Positions 16,760 through 25,848 are shown, counted from the first letter of the stretch. The stretch: DNA of 38,799 bases from UMGS1519 sp963621885 (GCA_963621885.1 CAVFFT010000069.1:1-38799); one strand, 5' to 3'. Made by a program: numbers and translations. The notes: generated from the letters alone by a model not told the origin.

Positions 16760-17707
16760 ATGGCGAACGGAGCACCCAACTACTATGAGATTCTCGGCGT
16801 ATCGCGCACCGCGAATGGCGACGAGATAAAGAAGGCCTATCGCAAGCTGGCCCGGCAATACCATCCGGATGCCGGCGGCGATGAGGAGAAGTTCAAGCAG
16901 GTCAACGAAGCCTACGAGGTGCTTTCCGACGACAAGAAGCGCCAGATGTACGACCAGTTTGGAACCGCGAACGAGAACCAGATTCCCTATGGCGGCGGCA
17001 ATCCCTTTGGCGGCGCCGCGGGAGCGGGCGCGGGATTCGCGGGCTTCAACTGGGCGGATATCCTGGACAGCATGCGTCGGGGCGAAGGCGCATTTGGCGG
17101 CTTCGACTTCATGAACATGGGAAACATGGGCAACGCCGGCCAGGCGACGCCGCGTGCGACGCGGGGAGGCGATGTCACCGCCGAGCTGATGATCAGCTTC
17201 GACGAGGCCTTCAACGGCTGCACGAAGAAGCTCGTGCTGCGCATGCCCGATTCGGGTGAACGCGAGAACGTGACCGTGAAGGTGCCGGCGGGCGCGGTCG
17301 ATGGCGGCCGCTTGCGCTTGCGTGGCAAGGGAAGCGCGGGCATGAACGGTGGCCCCGCGGGCGATCTGCTTGTGACGACGAAGATTCAGCCTCATCCGTA
17401 TTTCACGCGCGATGGCGCTGATGTCCTGCTCGATGTGCCGATCACGCCGGCCGAGGCGGCGCTTGGTGCGGTCGTGACCGTGCCCACGCCCGACGGCAAG
17501 CAGGCGAAGGTGAAGATTCCGGCTGGCACAAGCAACGGAAAGCACCTGGTCATGTCGGGCAAAGGCGCGCAGAAGCTCAAGGGAGGCGGTACGGGCGATT
17601 TCAAGATGACGCTGTACATTTCGCTTCCCGCGGAACTTTCCGCCGAGCAGCGCAGCGCGCTTGAGGCCTACGCGAAGGCGTCCGGCCAGGGAGTTCGCGC
17701 CTGGTAG
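16760..17707 (+). CDS. dnaJ: DnaJ-family co-chaperone without zinc finger (CbpA-like)
   Basis: 315 residues from the ATG at 16760 (AAGGAGG in front; a GTG one codon earlier is possible). The J-domain occupies residues 6-70 with the HPD triad at 35-37 that triggers DnaK ATPase. A Gly/Phe/Met-rich linker follows (about 75-125). The two C-terminal beta-sandwich domains come next, with FNGCTKKLVLRMP and GDLLVTTKIQPHPYFTRDG. The CxxCxGxG zinc-finger repeats of class-A DnaJ are absent and the length fits class-B/CbpA. The operon position makes it the DnaK partner; a class-A DnaJ may exist elsewhere in the genome. Confidence 0.94.
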   Translation: MANGAPNYYEILGVSRTANGDEIKKAYRKLARQYHPDAGGDEEKFKQVNEAYEVLSDDKKRQMYDQFGTANENQIPYGGGNPFGGAAGAGAGFAGFNWADILDSMRRGEGAFGGFDFMNMGNMGNAGQATPRATRGGDVTAELMISFDEAFNGCTKKLVLRMPDSGERENVTVKVPAGAVDGGRLRLRGKGSAGMNGGPAGDLLVTTKIQPHPYFTRDGADVLLDVPITPAEAALGAVVTVPTPDGKQAKVKIPAGTSNGKHLVMSGKGAQKLKGGGTGDFKMTLYISLPAELSAEQRSALEAYAKASGQGVRAW

Positions 17708-17770
17708 CGCGGACGCATCCGGAAGCGGGCCTGCGTGCTCGCGAATCCGGCAGAAGATGAGGAAGAGAGA

Positions 17771-18175
17771 GTGAAGCTGATGAGCGAGAGAGATAGAAAC
17801 CGACCGGTCTATATGATTTCCATTGCGGCGCAGCTGGCGGGCGTGCACCCGCAGACCCTGCGCATGTACGAGCAGAAGGGTCTCGTGTCGCCGCAACGTA
17901 CGAGCGGAAACACGAGGATGTATTCCGAAGCGGATATCGATCGGCTGAATCTGATCTCCGAGCTCACCGGCGAAGGCATCAATCTTGCGGGCGTCATCCG
18001 CATCCTCGACTTGCAGGGACGCCTCGCCGAGCGCGACAAGGAGATCGACGACCTGCACAAGCGGGTGCGCCGCCTCGCCGACCGCGTGCATAACCTCGAG
18101 ACGCGCGAGCAGGTGAACAACGCGCTCATGGACCCGGATTCGGCCACGACGCTGCGCTTCTTCTTCGATCGCTAA
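17771..18175 (+). CDS. hspR: Heat-shock repressor HspR (MerR family)
   Basis: 134 residues from a GTG at 17771, preferred because GAGGAAG lies seven bases upstream; an ATG at 17780 gives 131 residues and is also possible. The MerR-type winged helix begins RPVYMISIAAQLAGVHPQTL and continues RMYEQKGLVSPQRTSGNTRM, very close to actinobacterial HspR. A coiled-coil helix (LAERDKEIDDLHKRVRRLAD) follows, and a short tail ends RFFFDR. HspR represses the dnaK operon and often clpB by binding inverted repeats, with DnaK as co-repressor in Streptomyces. Here it closes the dnaK cluster, consistent with feedback control. Confidence 0.93.
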   Translation: MKLMSERDRNRPVYMISIAAQLAGVHPQTLRMYEQKGLVSPQRTSGNTRMYSEADIDRLNLISELTGEGINLAGVIRILDLQGRLAERDKEIDDLHKRVRRLADRVHNLETREQVNNALMDPDSATTLRFFFDR

Positions 18176-18406
18176 TCGAGGGGGACGGCCTGGCTGCTGC
18201 TGGCGGCTTCCCGACGGCCTAGCCGCTGCCGGCGACGGTTTCGCGGCTGCCCGGTTGCTGGCAAGCGTCAGCCGCGCCGGCACTCAAAACGAGCACCCGG
18301 CAAGCACGCGTCGCCCCCGGCATTCTAGCTTCGGTTGCTTGCCGGTTCCACCCGCACCCGACCGGATGATCAAACGGTATTTCAAAGAGAACAGAGAGAA
18401 ACACAC
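18176..18406. other. hspR-clpB spacer
   Basis: This 231-base GC-rich gap has an imperfect tandem repeat of about 22 bases (18184-18205 and 18213-18234). I find no terminator and no clear HspR box, so clpB may be read through from the dnaK operon or have a promoter I cannot recognise. Confidence 0.4.
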
Positions 18407-21091
18407 ATGGCACTGAGACCAGACAAGCTTTCGATGACCGCCATGCAGTCATTGCAGGATGCGTTGGGGTTTGCCTCTGAGAAGAACTCAGCGATGGTTG
18501 AGCCTCTCCACCTGTTGCATGTGCTGCTTGCGGCCAAAAAAGGCAAGGGCGGAAACCTGACCGCCATTATCAAACGCATCGGCGCCGACCCGGCGCAGTT
18601 GCTGAAGAACGTCGACGAGGTGATCGACAAGGCGCCAAAGGTGAATGGTTCGCTCATGGTGATGGCGAACCCGAGCCAGGCCTTCCTGAAGGTCTTCGAC
18701 GACGCGGTGACCGAAGCCGAGAAGCTCGGCGACGAGTACGCGACGACGGAGCACCTGCTCATCGCGCTTGCCGACAGCAACGATCAGGCGGGCAAGCTGC
18801 TGAACATGGCAGGCATCACCCGTGACAATGTCGAAAAGGCCTATTCCGACCTGCGCGGCGACGCGCGCGTCACCGACCAGGATGGCGCGATGGAGCTCGA
18901 GGCCTTGAAGAAGTACGGCCAGAACCTCACCGATTCGGCCCGCGAAGGCAAGCTCGACCCGGTTATCGGCCGTGAGCAGGAGATTCGCCGCACGATTCAG
19001 GTGCTGTCGCGCCGCACGAAGAACAACCCCTGCCTTATCGGCGAGCCGGGCGTCGGCAAGACCGCCATCGTCGAGGGCTTGGCGCAGCGCATCGTGAGCG
19101 GCGACGTGCCCCAGTCGCTGAAGGACCACGACGTCATCGCGCTCGACATGGGCTCGATGCTCGCGGGCGCGAAGTACCGCGGCGAGTTCGAGGACCGCAT
19201 GAAGGCGATTCTGCGCGAGGTGAAGCAGTCGGACGGCCGCATCATCCTCTTCATCGACGAGATCCATACCATCGTGGGTGCGGGTTCGACTGGCGATGGC
19301 GCGATCGATGCCGGCAACATGCTGAAGCCCGCGCTCGCGCGTGGCGAGCTCCATGCCATCGGCGCGACGACGACCGACGAGTACCGCAAGTACATCGAGA
19401 AGGACGCCGCGCTTGAGCGCCGCTTCCAGACGGTGCTGGTGGACGAGCCGTCGGTGGAGGACACCATCTCCATTCTGCGTGGCCTGAAGGGCAAGTACGA
19501 GGAGCATCACGGCGTGCGCATCACCGACAGCGCGCTTGTGTCCGCGGCCGAGCTTTCGAACCGCTACATCTCCGACCGCTTCCTGCCCGACAAGGCTATC
19601 GACCTGATGGACGAGGCGGCAAGCCGTCTGCGCATCGACATCGATAGCATGCCCGAGGAAGTGTATCTCGCGGAGAAGAAGCTCACGCAGATGCAGGTGG
19701 AAGAGCAGGCGCTCATGAAGGAGGAGGACGAAGCCTCCGCGGAGCGTCTCGAGAAGCTGCGCCGCGACATTGCCGCCGCCCAGGAGTCGCTCGATGCGAC
19801 GAAGGCGGAATGGCATAACGAGAAGGATGTCATCGGCAGTGTTCAGGAGCTGAAGAAGAAGATTTCCGACGCGGAATTCGAAGAGCAGAAAGCGACGCGC
19901 GAAGGCGACTACGCACGCGCCTCTGAGCTGCGCTATTCCACGATTCCGACCCTCCAGAAGCAGTTGGAGGAGGCCGAGCAGACGCTTGATAACAAGCAGG
20001 AGGCCGGCGCCATGCTCAAGGAGGAGGTGACGAGCGAGGAGATCGCCGAGGTCGTCGCAAGCTGGACGGGCATTCCGGTGTCGAAGATGATGCAGGGCGA
20101 GATTCAGAAGCTCGTCAATCTGGAAGACCGGCTGCATGAGCGCGTCATCGGCCAAGATGAGGCCGTCAACGCGGTGGCGGGCGCCATTAGGCGTTCGCGC
20201 GCGGGCATGAGCGACCCCGACCGTCCTATCGGCAGCTTCCTGTTCCTTGGCCCCACGGGCGTGGGCAAGACGGAGCTCGCGAAGGCGCTGGCGGAATGCC
20301 TCTTCGATTCCGAAAAGCAGATGGTGCGTATCGACATGTCCGAGTACATGGAGAAATTCAGCGTGCAGCGCCTCATTGGTGCGCCTCCGGGATACGTGGG
20401 ATATGACGAGGGCGGCCAGCTGACGGAAGCGGTGCGTCGCAAGCCTTACTGCGTCGTGCTGCTTGACGAGGTGGAGAAGGCTCATGCCGACGTCTTCAAC
20501 ATCCTGTTGCAGGTGCTTGATGACGGCCGCCTGACCGATGGCCAGGGCCGCGTGGTGTCCTTCAAGAACGCCATCATCATCATGACGAGCAATGTGGGAA
20601 GCCAGTTCATCCGCGAGTTCGAGGAGACGGGCGACGAGAAGAAGAAACGCCAGTCCATCGATGGCGCCCTGCGTGCCACCTTCCGACCGGAGTTCCTGAA
20701 TCGTATCGACGACATCATCGAATTCGAGCCGCTGAACATGGAGACCATCGAGCCCATCGTCGAGCTGCAGCTCAACGACGTGCGCAAGCGTCTGGCCGAC
20801 CGCCGCATCGAGCTTGAGGTCGACCCCGCCGCGATGGAGAACCTTTGCATCGAGGGTTACGACCCGGTGTTCGGCGCCCGTCCGCTGAAGAGGCTCATCC
20901 AGCGCAACATCGTTGACCTCGTGTCGAACGAGATTATCCAGGGCACGCTGCATGATGGCGACAAGATAAAGGTGGACTACGATCTCGCGACTGGGAAGTA
21001 TAGCTGCCAGGTTGTGGGAAGCAAGGCGATTGACGCCGAGGCGGAGAAGCTACTCGAGGGCATCGACTTCGATTTCGGCGACGAGGCCTAA
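18407..21091 (+). CDS. clpB: Disaggregase ClpB (Hsp100)
   Basis: 894 residues from the ATG at 18407 (start MALRPDKLSMTAMQSLQ). Order: double Clp-N domain (1-150), AAA-1 with Walker A GEPGVGKT (212-219) and Walker B ILFIDE (about 279-285), the long coiled-coil middle domain (about 410-540) that identifies ClpB rather than ClpA/ClpC, then AAA-2 with GPTGVGKT (615-622), Walker B VVLLDEVEKA (about 683-692) and the sensor-2 GARPLKR motif. There is no ClpP-binding loop of the IGF type that I could see. With DnaK/DnaJ/GrpE it extracts and refolds aggregated proteins. It ends in an acidic FDFGDEA. Confidence 0.97.
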   Translation: MALRPDKLSMTAMQSLQDALGFASEKNSAMVEPLHLLHVLLAAKKGKGGNLTAIIKRIGADPAQLLKNVDEVIDKAPKVNGSLMVMANPSQAFLKVFDDAVTEAEKLGDEYATTEHLLIALADSNDQAGKLLNMAGITRDNVEKAYSDLRGDARVTDQDGAMELEALKKYGQNLTDSAREGKLDPVIGREQEIRRTIQVLSRRTKNNPCLIGEPGVGKTAIVEGLAQRIVSGDVPQSLKDHDVIALDMGSMLAGAKYRGEFEDRMKAILREVKQSDGRIILFIDEIHTIVGAGSTGDGAIDAGNMLKPALARGELHAIGATTTDEYRKYIEKDAALERRFQTVLVDEPSVEDTISILRGLKGKYEEHHGVRITDSALVSAAELSNRYISDRFLPDKAIDLMDEAASRLRIDIDSMPEEVYLAEKKLTQMQVEEQALMKEEDEASAERLEKLRRDIAAAQESLDATKAEWHNEKDVIGSVQELKKKISDAEFEEQKATREGDYARASELRYSTIPTLQKQLEEAEQTLDNKQEAGAMLKEEVTSEEIAEVVASWTGIPVSKMMQGEIQKLVNLEDRLHERVIGQDEAVNAVAGAIRRSRAGMSDPDRPIGSFLFLGPTGVGKTELAKALAECLFDSEKQMVRIDMSEYMEKFSVQRLIGAPPGYVGYDEGGQLTEAVRRKPYCVVLLDEVEKAHADVFNILLQVLDDGRLTDGQGRVVSFKNAIIIMTSNVGSQFIREFEETGDEKKKRQSIDGALRATFRPEFLNRIDDIIEFEPLNMETIEPIVELQLNDVRKRLADRRIELEVDPAAMENLCIEGYDPVFGARPLKRLIQRNIVDLVSNEIIQGTLHDGDKIKVDYDLATGKYSCQVVGSKAIDAEAEKLLEGIDFDFGDEA

Positions 21092-21268
21092 GCGGGACGG
21101 GGTTCCCGAGAGCGCCCGCGCTGGCGGCGTGGCAGCTGGCGCCCCTACCCGCGCTGGTGGCGGAGCTGCCGGCAGGAAGCGCGCCTGGCGGCGCAATCCT
21201 CTAGGGGAAAGCGCCCGATGTCCTGGGTCCGCCGACCAAGCGTAACCCGCCAGCAAAAACGAAACATG

Positions 21269-21306
21269 AGCGGCCTGTTCCCACTGGGGACGGGCCGCTT
21301 CTTTGC
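21269..21306 (+). terminator. Terminator after clpB
   Basis: AGCGGCC (21269-21275) pairs with GGCCGCT (21293-21299), with inner TCCC/GGGA pairing, followed by TTCTTT. Confidence 0.75.
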
Positions 21307-21358
21307 CGCCTAGGTGATTCGTGGGGTCTTTCCCGGAAAGAGGGGTAAAATACCGCGC

Positions 21359-21496
21359 ATGGCTCGCGCCCGCGTAAAGATACGGCATGATTTCAAGACC
21401 CCATGCCGGGGCCTTGCAACTGTCGTGCTCATGGCGCTGTCTTTCGTTCTCTTCTGCGAGCTGCTTACGGCTCTTGTTCGATTGCTGGTTGGTTAG
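21359..21496 (+). CDS. Putative 45-residue single-span membrane peptide upstream of trkH
   Basis: The frame from ATG 21359 ends one base before the trkH start. The peptide has a basic N-terminus (MARARVKIRHDF) and then a hydrophobic helix of about 25 residues (VVLMALSFVLFCELLTALV), as in small single-pass membrane proteins. There is no well-placed Shine-Dalgarno, but a TAAAAT sequence ends nine bases before the ATG, so a leaderless message is possible. trkH also lacks a strong ribosome-binding site, which would fit translational coupling through this frame. It could be only a leader peptide or a non-coding overlap. Confidence 0.45.
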   Translation: MARARVKIRHDFKTPCRGLATVVLMALSFVLFCELLTALVRLLVG

Positions 21497-21497
21497 C

Positions 21498-23024
21498 ATG
21501 TGGCAACGCTATACGCTCTATGACCTGCGCGTTATCGCCCACTACCTGGGCGATTTGATTCTGCTGCTTGCCGCCGTTCTGGTCGTTCCCTTTGTCACCG
21601 CGATCGTCTTTCAAGAATGGCAGCCGGCCGTTCACTACCTGTACGCCATCGGCATATCGCTCATCGTGGGTTCGCTGCTCTGCTTCGTCTGCGTTTCCCC
21701 TGGTCAGTTGAAGCGTCAGCAGGCCTTGGCGGTCACCGGTCTCGCCTGGGTGGTGCTCGCCCTCATTGGAGCGATTCCCCTGTTCCTTTCGGGACATTAC
21801 GTTTCCTACCTCGATGCGCTCTTTGAAGCGGTGTCGGGTTTCACCTCAACCGGCGCGACGGTCGTCACCGACCTCGACCATCTGTCGTATGCCGACAACA
21901 TGTGGCGTTTCGCGATGCACTTTGTCGGAGGCATCGGCTTGATCGTCGTCCTGCTTTCGCTTGGCATGGGCGGCTCGGGCGCCACGAGCATGTATTCCAG
22001 TGAAGGCCGCAACGAGCACGTGCTGCCGAACATTGTGCAGACCGCCCGCCTTATCCTGCGGATATCGGTGCTGATGGTTCTCGTGTTCGGCGCGCTCATC
22101 GCCGTGTGGTGCCTCATCGCGGGAATGGAGCCGGTGCGTGCGACGCTCCATGGCTTCTGGCTCGCAATCACAGGCTTCATGACAGCGGGCTTTACGCCGG
22201 GCAACGCGAATGTCTACGGCTATCATTCCGTTCCGCTTGAACTCACGCTCATGACGCTGATGCTTTTGGGCGGCTTGAACTTCGCCCTGTATGCGGCGCT
22301 GTGGAAAGGCCGCTCAAGCGACGTTTTCGCAGATAGCGAAGTGCGCAGCATCTTCGTGTGGCTGACACTGCTCGTGGTGGTCATCGCCATTTCGCTTGCG
22401 GACTCCGCGCAGTTCTCGCAGGGCGCCGCCATAGTGCGACGAGGGCTCTTCATGCTCTTCTCGGCCGCCAGCACCACCGGCCTTATGGTGGTGACGGAAA
22501 ACCAGCTGACCACTGCCTTCCCCTCGGGCGCCTTCCTCGTGCTTGCGATCGCGATGTCGATTGGCCTTGCGCAGGGTAGCACCGCTGGCGGTATCAAGGT
22601 CAACCGCGTCTCCACCATCGCGCGTTCGGTGGTCGCCACGGTGAAGCAGGCGGCGTCGGTGAATACCGCCGTCATCGTTTCGAAGTACTACCACGTGGGC
22701 AAGCGCGTGCTGAGCAGCGCGGAAATCAAAGAGGCAATGACCATCTTTTCCCTGTTCATCGCGGTATACGCCATTGGTACGCTCGCGGCCATCGCAAACG
22801 GCTACGAGGCGACCGCGGCCATTTTCGACTCCGTCGCGATGGCAAGCAACGGCGGCCTCACTTCGGGGATCGTCACTTCGGGCATGCCGATGGGACTCGA
22901 ATTCCTCTACATCCTGATGATGTGGGCCGGCCGTCTGGAATTCGTCGCGCTCTTCGCGCTGGTCGCAAAAGGCGTCGTGTCGATTCGGGAAGGCGTGCGC
23001 AAGTTGCGCCGTGATGCCGAATGA
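21498..23024 (+). CDS. trkH: TrkH/KtrB-type potassium transporter, pore subunit
   Basis: 508 residues from MWQRYTLYDLRVIAHYLGD. A longer in-frame start at 21387 would fuse a Cys/Ser-rich stretch unlike the family. The sequence shows the fourfold M1-P-M2 layout. Pore-loop motifs include SGFTSTGATV (about 118-127), TGFMTAGFTPGN, SAASTTGLMVV and SVAMASNGGLTSGI, whose glycines line the K+ filter. A gating-loop segment IGLAQGSTAGGIKVNR follows the third pore loop. TrkH/KtrB proteins need a cytosolic RCK subunit. The two TrkA-like genes at 34506-35855 are candidates, although about 11 kb away and on the other strand. The next gene overlaps its stop codon by four bases. Confidence 0.95.
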   Translation: MWQRYTLYDLRVIAHYLGDLILLLAAVLVVPFVTAIVFQEWQPAVHYLYAIGISLIVGSLLCFVCVSPGQLKRQQALAVTGLAWVVLALIGAIPLFLSGHYVSYLDALFEAVSGFTSTGATVVTDLDHLSYADNMWRFAMHFVGGIGLIVVLLSLGMGGSGATSMYSSEGRNEHVLPNIVQTARLILRISVLMVLVFGALIAVWCLIAGMEPVRATLHGFWLAITGFMTAGFTPGNANVYGYHSVPLELTLMTLMLLGGLNFALYAALWKGRSSDVFADSEVRSIFVWLTLLVVVIAISLADSAQFSQGAAIVRRGLFMLFSAASTTGLMVVTENQLTTAFPSGAFLVLAIAMSIGLAQGSTAGGIKVNRVSTIARSVVATVKQAASVNTAVIVSKYYHVGKRVLSSAEIKEAMTIFSLFIAVYAIGTLAAIANGYEATAAIFDSVAMASNGGLTSGIVTSGMPMGLEFLYILMMWAGRLEFVALFALVAKGVVSIREGVRKLRRDAE

Positions 23025-23608
23025 AGCGCTTCCTGCTCCTTTTCGCCTGCGTGTTCGCGATCTTGGCTTTCGCGATGACGGCCTTTGCGATGCCAGCCTT
23101 TGCCGATGACGACGATGACAATAATCAGGTCGATACGACCCTTTTGCCTGATAGCTCCTCGATTTATCAGGTGACCATCTACGCCCTGCAGAATTCGGAC
23201 ACCTATTACGAAGGCCAGACCGTGCAGATTACTGGCGAAGTGGTGGGAGACATTATCAATGCGGAAGACAAGTCCGACTATCGCTGGATTACGGTTGATG
23301 CGCTCGCGAGCGAACGCGCCGCGTCGATACAGGTATATGTGTCGAGCGCCCAGGCCTCGCTTATCGACACGCTTGGCCGCTACGGATCGGTGGGTACGAC
23401 GATTTTCGTGACGGGCAAGTTCCATCTGGCTTGCGGGCAGCACGATGGCCTGTGCGACATTCATGCCACGGCTTTGTCGGTGCAGGAAAAGGGCTCGACG
23501 ACTCACGAGGAATTTGCGTTTGAGGATTTCGTTTCCGCCCTGCTGTTGGTGGCGCTGGGCTTGCTGCTTTTCGCCTACTACCGTAAGAAGCGTGAGGACC
23601 AGCTCTGA
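23021..23608 (+). CDS. Exported membrane-anchored protein with OB-fold-like domain
   Basis: 195 residues overlapping the trkH stop by four bases (ATGA), so translation is coupled. It has an N-terminal signal peptide ending near AFA (residues 26-28), an Asp-rich stretch, and a beta-rich domain (about 45-155). That domain's run YEGQTVQITGEVVGD ... YRWITVDA ... TIFVTGKFH is reminiscent of OB-fold proteins. A C-terminal membrane helix (about 168-188) and a basic KKREDQ tail follow, giving an outside-facing domain on a single anchor. Two Cys (CGQHDGLC) may form a disulphide. I do not recognise a named family. The context suggests a partner of the K+ channel, but this is inference. Confidence 0.8.
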   Translation: MKRFLLLFACVFAILAFAMTAFAMPAFADDDDDNNQVDTTLLPDSSSIYQVTIYALQNSDTYYEGQTVQITGEVVGDIINAEDKSDYRWITVDALASERAASIQVYVSSAQASLIDTLGRYGSVGTTIFVTGKFHLACGQHDGLCDIHATALSVQEKGSTTHEEFAFEDFVSALLLVALGLLLFAYYRKKREDQL

Positions 23609-24651
23609 TGGCGGATCGGATGGAAACGGCGGAGATGGAAGCGGCGGATCAAATGGCCAGCCCCCTGCCTGAGGGCCGCATTGCTGGCGAAGTGGTGAAG
23701 CTCGATCGCGGCTTTCCCCTTGTCGCGGCGAGCGATGGGAGCCTCTACCGCTGCAAGCATGCAACGGCGCTGGTCAAAGGCAAGAACGAGCGGGCTGTTA
23801 TCGGCGACCAGGTGACGATTGCCACCTCGGCCGAGCGGGATATCGCCCAGATTGAAGAGATCATGCCGCGCCAGACGCAGCTTGTGCGTCGCGACCCTGC
23901 CGAGCGCACGGTGTCGCAGGTGATGGCGGCGAATTTCGATGTCGTGGCTATCGCGCAGCCGCTCGCGGAGCTGAATCTTGCGCGCCTTGAGCGCGAACTC
24001 GTACTGGCCTACGAGACGGAGGCGGACATCGCGATCGTTCTCACAAAGGCCGACCTTGTGGATGATGTCGCCCAGCTTGCCGAGCAGCGTGATACGGTTG
24101 CGGGAATGGCGGGCGATGTGCCCGTGTTCGTGGTTTCCGCCGAAGACCCCGAAAGTGTCGCGCGCTTCCGCACCTTCATTGGCACGCGAACCGTCGTGCT
24201 CGTGGGCAAGTCGGGCGTGGGGAAATCGAGCCTCGTGAACCTGCTGGTGGGAAGCGAGGTGCAGGCGACCATGCCGGTGCGTGAATCGGATGGCCGCGGG
24301 CGCCATACGACGGTGTCGCGCGAGATTGTGAATCTTGCGGGCGGCGGCCGCGTGGTTGACATGCCGGGCGTGCGTGGCCTGGGATTATGGGATGCGCGAC
24401 GCGGTATCGCGACCGCCTTCGCCGATGTCGAGACCTTCGCCGAGAGCTGCCGATTCCGCGATTGCTCGCATACCGACGAACCGGGTTGCGCGGTGCGCGA
24501 AGCTGTTTCCGCGGGAAAGCTCGCTCAGGTGCGACTCGATGCTTATATCCGTTTGCGCGATGAGTACGAGGCGAACATGAAGCGTCGCGAAGTCGCCGCC
24601 CGCAAGCGGGAGCGCCGGGGGAATCCGCGCCGTCGTCGCGCGTGGGATTAG
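23608..24651 (+). CDS. rsgA: Ribosome small-subunit biogenesis GTPase RsgA
   Basis: 347 residues; the ATG shares one base with the upstream stop (TGATG). RsgA features in order: an N-terminal OB domain (about 20-85), and the circularly permuted GTPase with G4 LTKADL coming first, then G1 GKSGVGKS (200-207), the RHTT switch and G3 DMPG. The zinc knuckle CRFRDCSHTDEPGC and a very basic C-terminal tail follow. RsgA checks the decoding centre of the 30S subunit and releases RbfA. Its tight coupling to a K+ transporter gene is notable because RsgA-type GTPases can depend on K+. It is followed by a GC-rich hairpin lacking a T-run (24662-24694). Confidence 0.95.
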   Translation: MADRMETAEMEAADQMASPLPEGRIAGEVVKLDRGFPLVAASDGSLYRCKHATALVKGKNERAVIGDQVTIATSAERDIAQIEEIMPRQTQLVRRDPAERTVSQVMAANFDVVAIAQPLAELNLARLERELVLAYETEADIAIVLTKADLVDDVAQLAEQRDTVAGMAGDVPVFVVSAEDPESVARFRTFIGTRTVVLVGKSGVGKSSLVNLLVGSEVQATMPVRESDGRGRHTTVSREIVNLAGGGRVVDMPGVRGLGLWDARRGIATAFADVETFAESCRFRDCSHTDEPGCAVREAVSAGKLAQVRLDAYIRLRDEYEANMKRREVAARKRERRGNPRRRRAWD

Positions 24652-24897
24652 GAAATGAGAGCGGCGCCCTTGCCCGTGGGCTTGGGCAGCGCCGTGTGAC
24701 GTGTCGGCTGCTACGTCGTGTGACGTCGGGTCTCGGGCATCATTGATGGCGAATGCTCCTTCGCCGCTTCTCCAGCTATGAGTGGGCAAGCCGCTTGCGC
24801 GTATTCTGCATGATGTTTACAAGCGCGTTGCCATGAGCCGTCGTAATGGCGGTAAGCTCGCATACTGCTATCGAGTCTCTAACAAAGGGGATACGGA

Positions 24898-25848
24898 ATG
24901 GACATTGCGGGTCTTGTTGTCGCGCTTTTGGTAGGCGTGGGAATCGGCGTTCTGTCCGGGCTGCTCGGCATTGGTGGCGGCACGGTCATGGTGCCCATTT
25001 TCAAGCTGGGCTTTGGCATGAGCCCAATCGGCGCAACGGCGACCTCGCTGCTCGCTATCATTCCCACCTCCATTTCGGGAAGCATCACCCATGTGCGCCA
25101 AAAAACCTGCATTCCGCTGCTTGGCGTGCTTGCGGGCATTGGTGGCGCCTGCTTTTCCCCGGTGGGCGTGCAACTTGCCACGATGTCGCCGGGCTGGCTG
25201 ATCATGCTTGTTGCCGCTTGCGTCATCGCCTACTCCGCGTACACGATGCTGCTGAAGGCGCTCAAGATGTCGCCCAAGAAAAAGGCGAAGGCTGAAGCGG
25301 CGGTGTCTGATGATGGGTCCGGTGCCGCGTCCGATGCGAACGCTGCGAACGCGAGCGCTGCCGAAACGGCCTCTGCGATCGCAACGGAAGGCGCTGTTGC
25401 AGATGGTGCCGTTGCGGCGACCGCTGCTTCCGCCCCTGCCGCACCCGACAACTCCGACGCCGAAGCGCCCTTCGGCTTCAAGCGTCTCTGGAAAGGCCTG
25501 GTCATTGGCGCGTTCGCGGGCCTTATCGCCGGCTACGTGGGCGTCGGCGGAGGCTTTCTCATGGTGCCTCTGTTCATTTCCATCCTTCATATCGACATGC
25601 GTCGCGCCTCGGGAAGCTCGCTGGTTGCCATCGGCATCCTTTCCATCCCGGGCGCTCTCATGCAGATCATGCTGGGGAATGCCAACATTCTCATCGCGCT
25701 TGCGGTGGTGATTGGCTCGGTTCCCGGTGCCATCCTGGGCGCTCGCCTCGTGACGCGCGTTCCGGAGCGCTCGCTGCGTTTCTTCTTCGCGGGCGTTCTC
25801 TTTATCGGCGCGATTCTTCTGGTGGTGCAGGAGTTGGGCATCTTCTAG
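24898..25848 (+). CDS. TSUP (TauE/SafE) family anion permease
   Basis: 316 residues, two membrane halves of about four helices each. Both start with the family's Gly-rich signature: GVGIGVLSGLLGIGGGTVMVP near the N-terminus (in parts GLLGIGGGTVMVP) and YVGVGGGFLMVP after residue about 210. Between them lies a cytosolic loop of some 65 residues (about 125-190), nearly all Ala/Asp/Glu/Ser, which is unusually long and of low complexity. TSUP proteins export or import sulfite, sulfoacetate and related sulfur or carbon oxyanions; the substrate here is unknown. Shine-Dalgarno-like AAAGGGG lies ten bases upstream. It appears monocistronic. Confidence 0.88.
   Translation: MDIAGLVVALLVGVGIGVLSGLLGIGGGTVMVPIFKLGFGMSPIGATATSLLAIIPTSISGSITHVRQKTCIPLLGVLAGIGGACFSPVGVQLATMSPGWLIMLVAACVIAYSAYTMLLKALKMSPKKKAKAEAAVSDDGSGAASDANAANASAAETASAIATEGAVADGAVAATAASAPAAPDNSDAEAPFGFKRLWKGLVIGAFAGLIAGYVGVGGGFLMVPLFISILHIDMRRASGSSLVAIGILSIPGALMQIMLGNANILIALAVVIGSVPGAILGARLVTRVPERSLRFFFAGVLFIGAILLVVQELGIF

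Noticed and set aside
16680..16760. A 26-residue upstream open frame overlapping the dnaJ start
   Set aside because: It starts at GTG with no nearby Shine-Dalgarno and has Arg/Trp/Pro-rich content; not strong enough for a gene call, though mentioned with the leader structure.
18488..20953. Minus-strand open frame of 821 codons opposite clpB
   Set aside because: Same cause: a shadow of a highly expressed GC-rich gene; no ribosome-binding site and low-complexity composition.
21387..21497. N-terminal extension of TrkH from an earlier in-frame ATG
   Set aside because: The added 37 residues are Cys/Ser/Arg-rich and unlike any TrkH; the region instead reads as a hydrophobic peptide in another frame.
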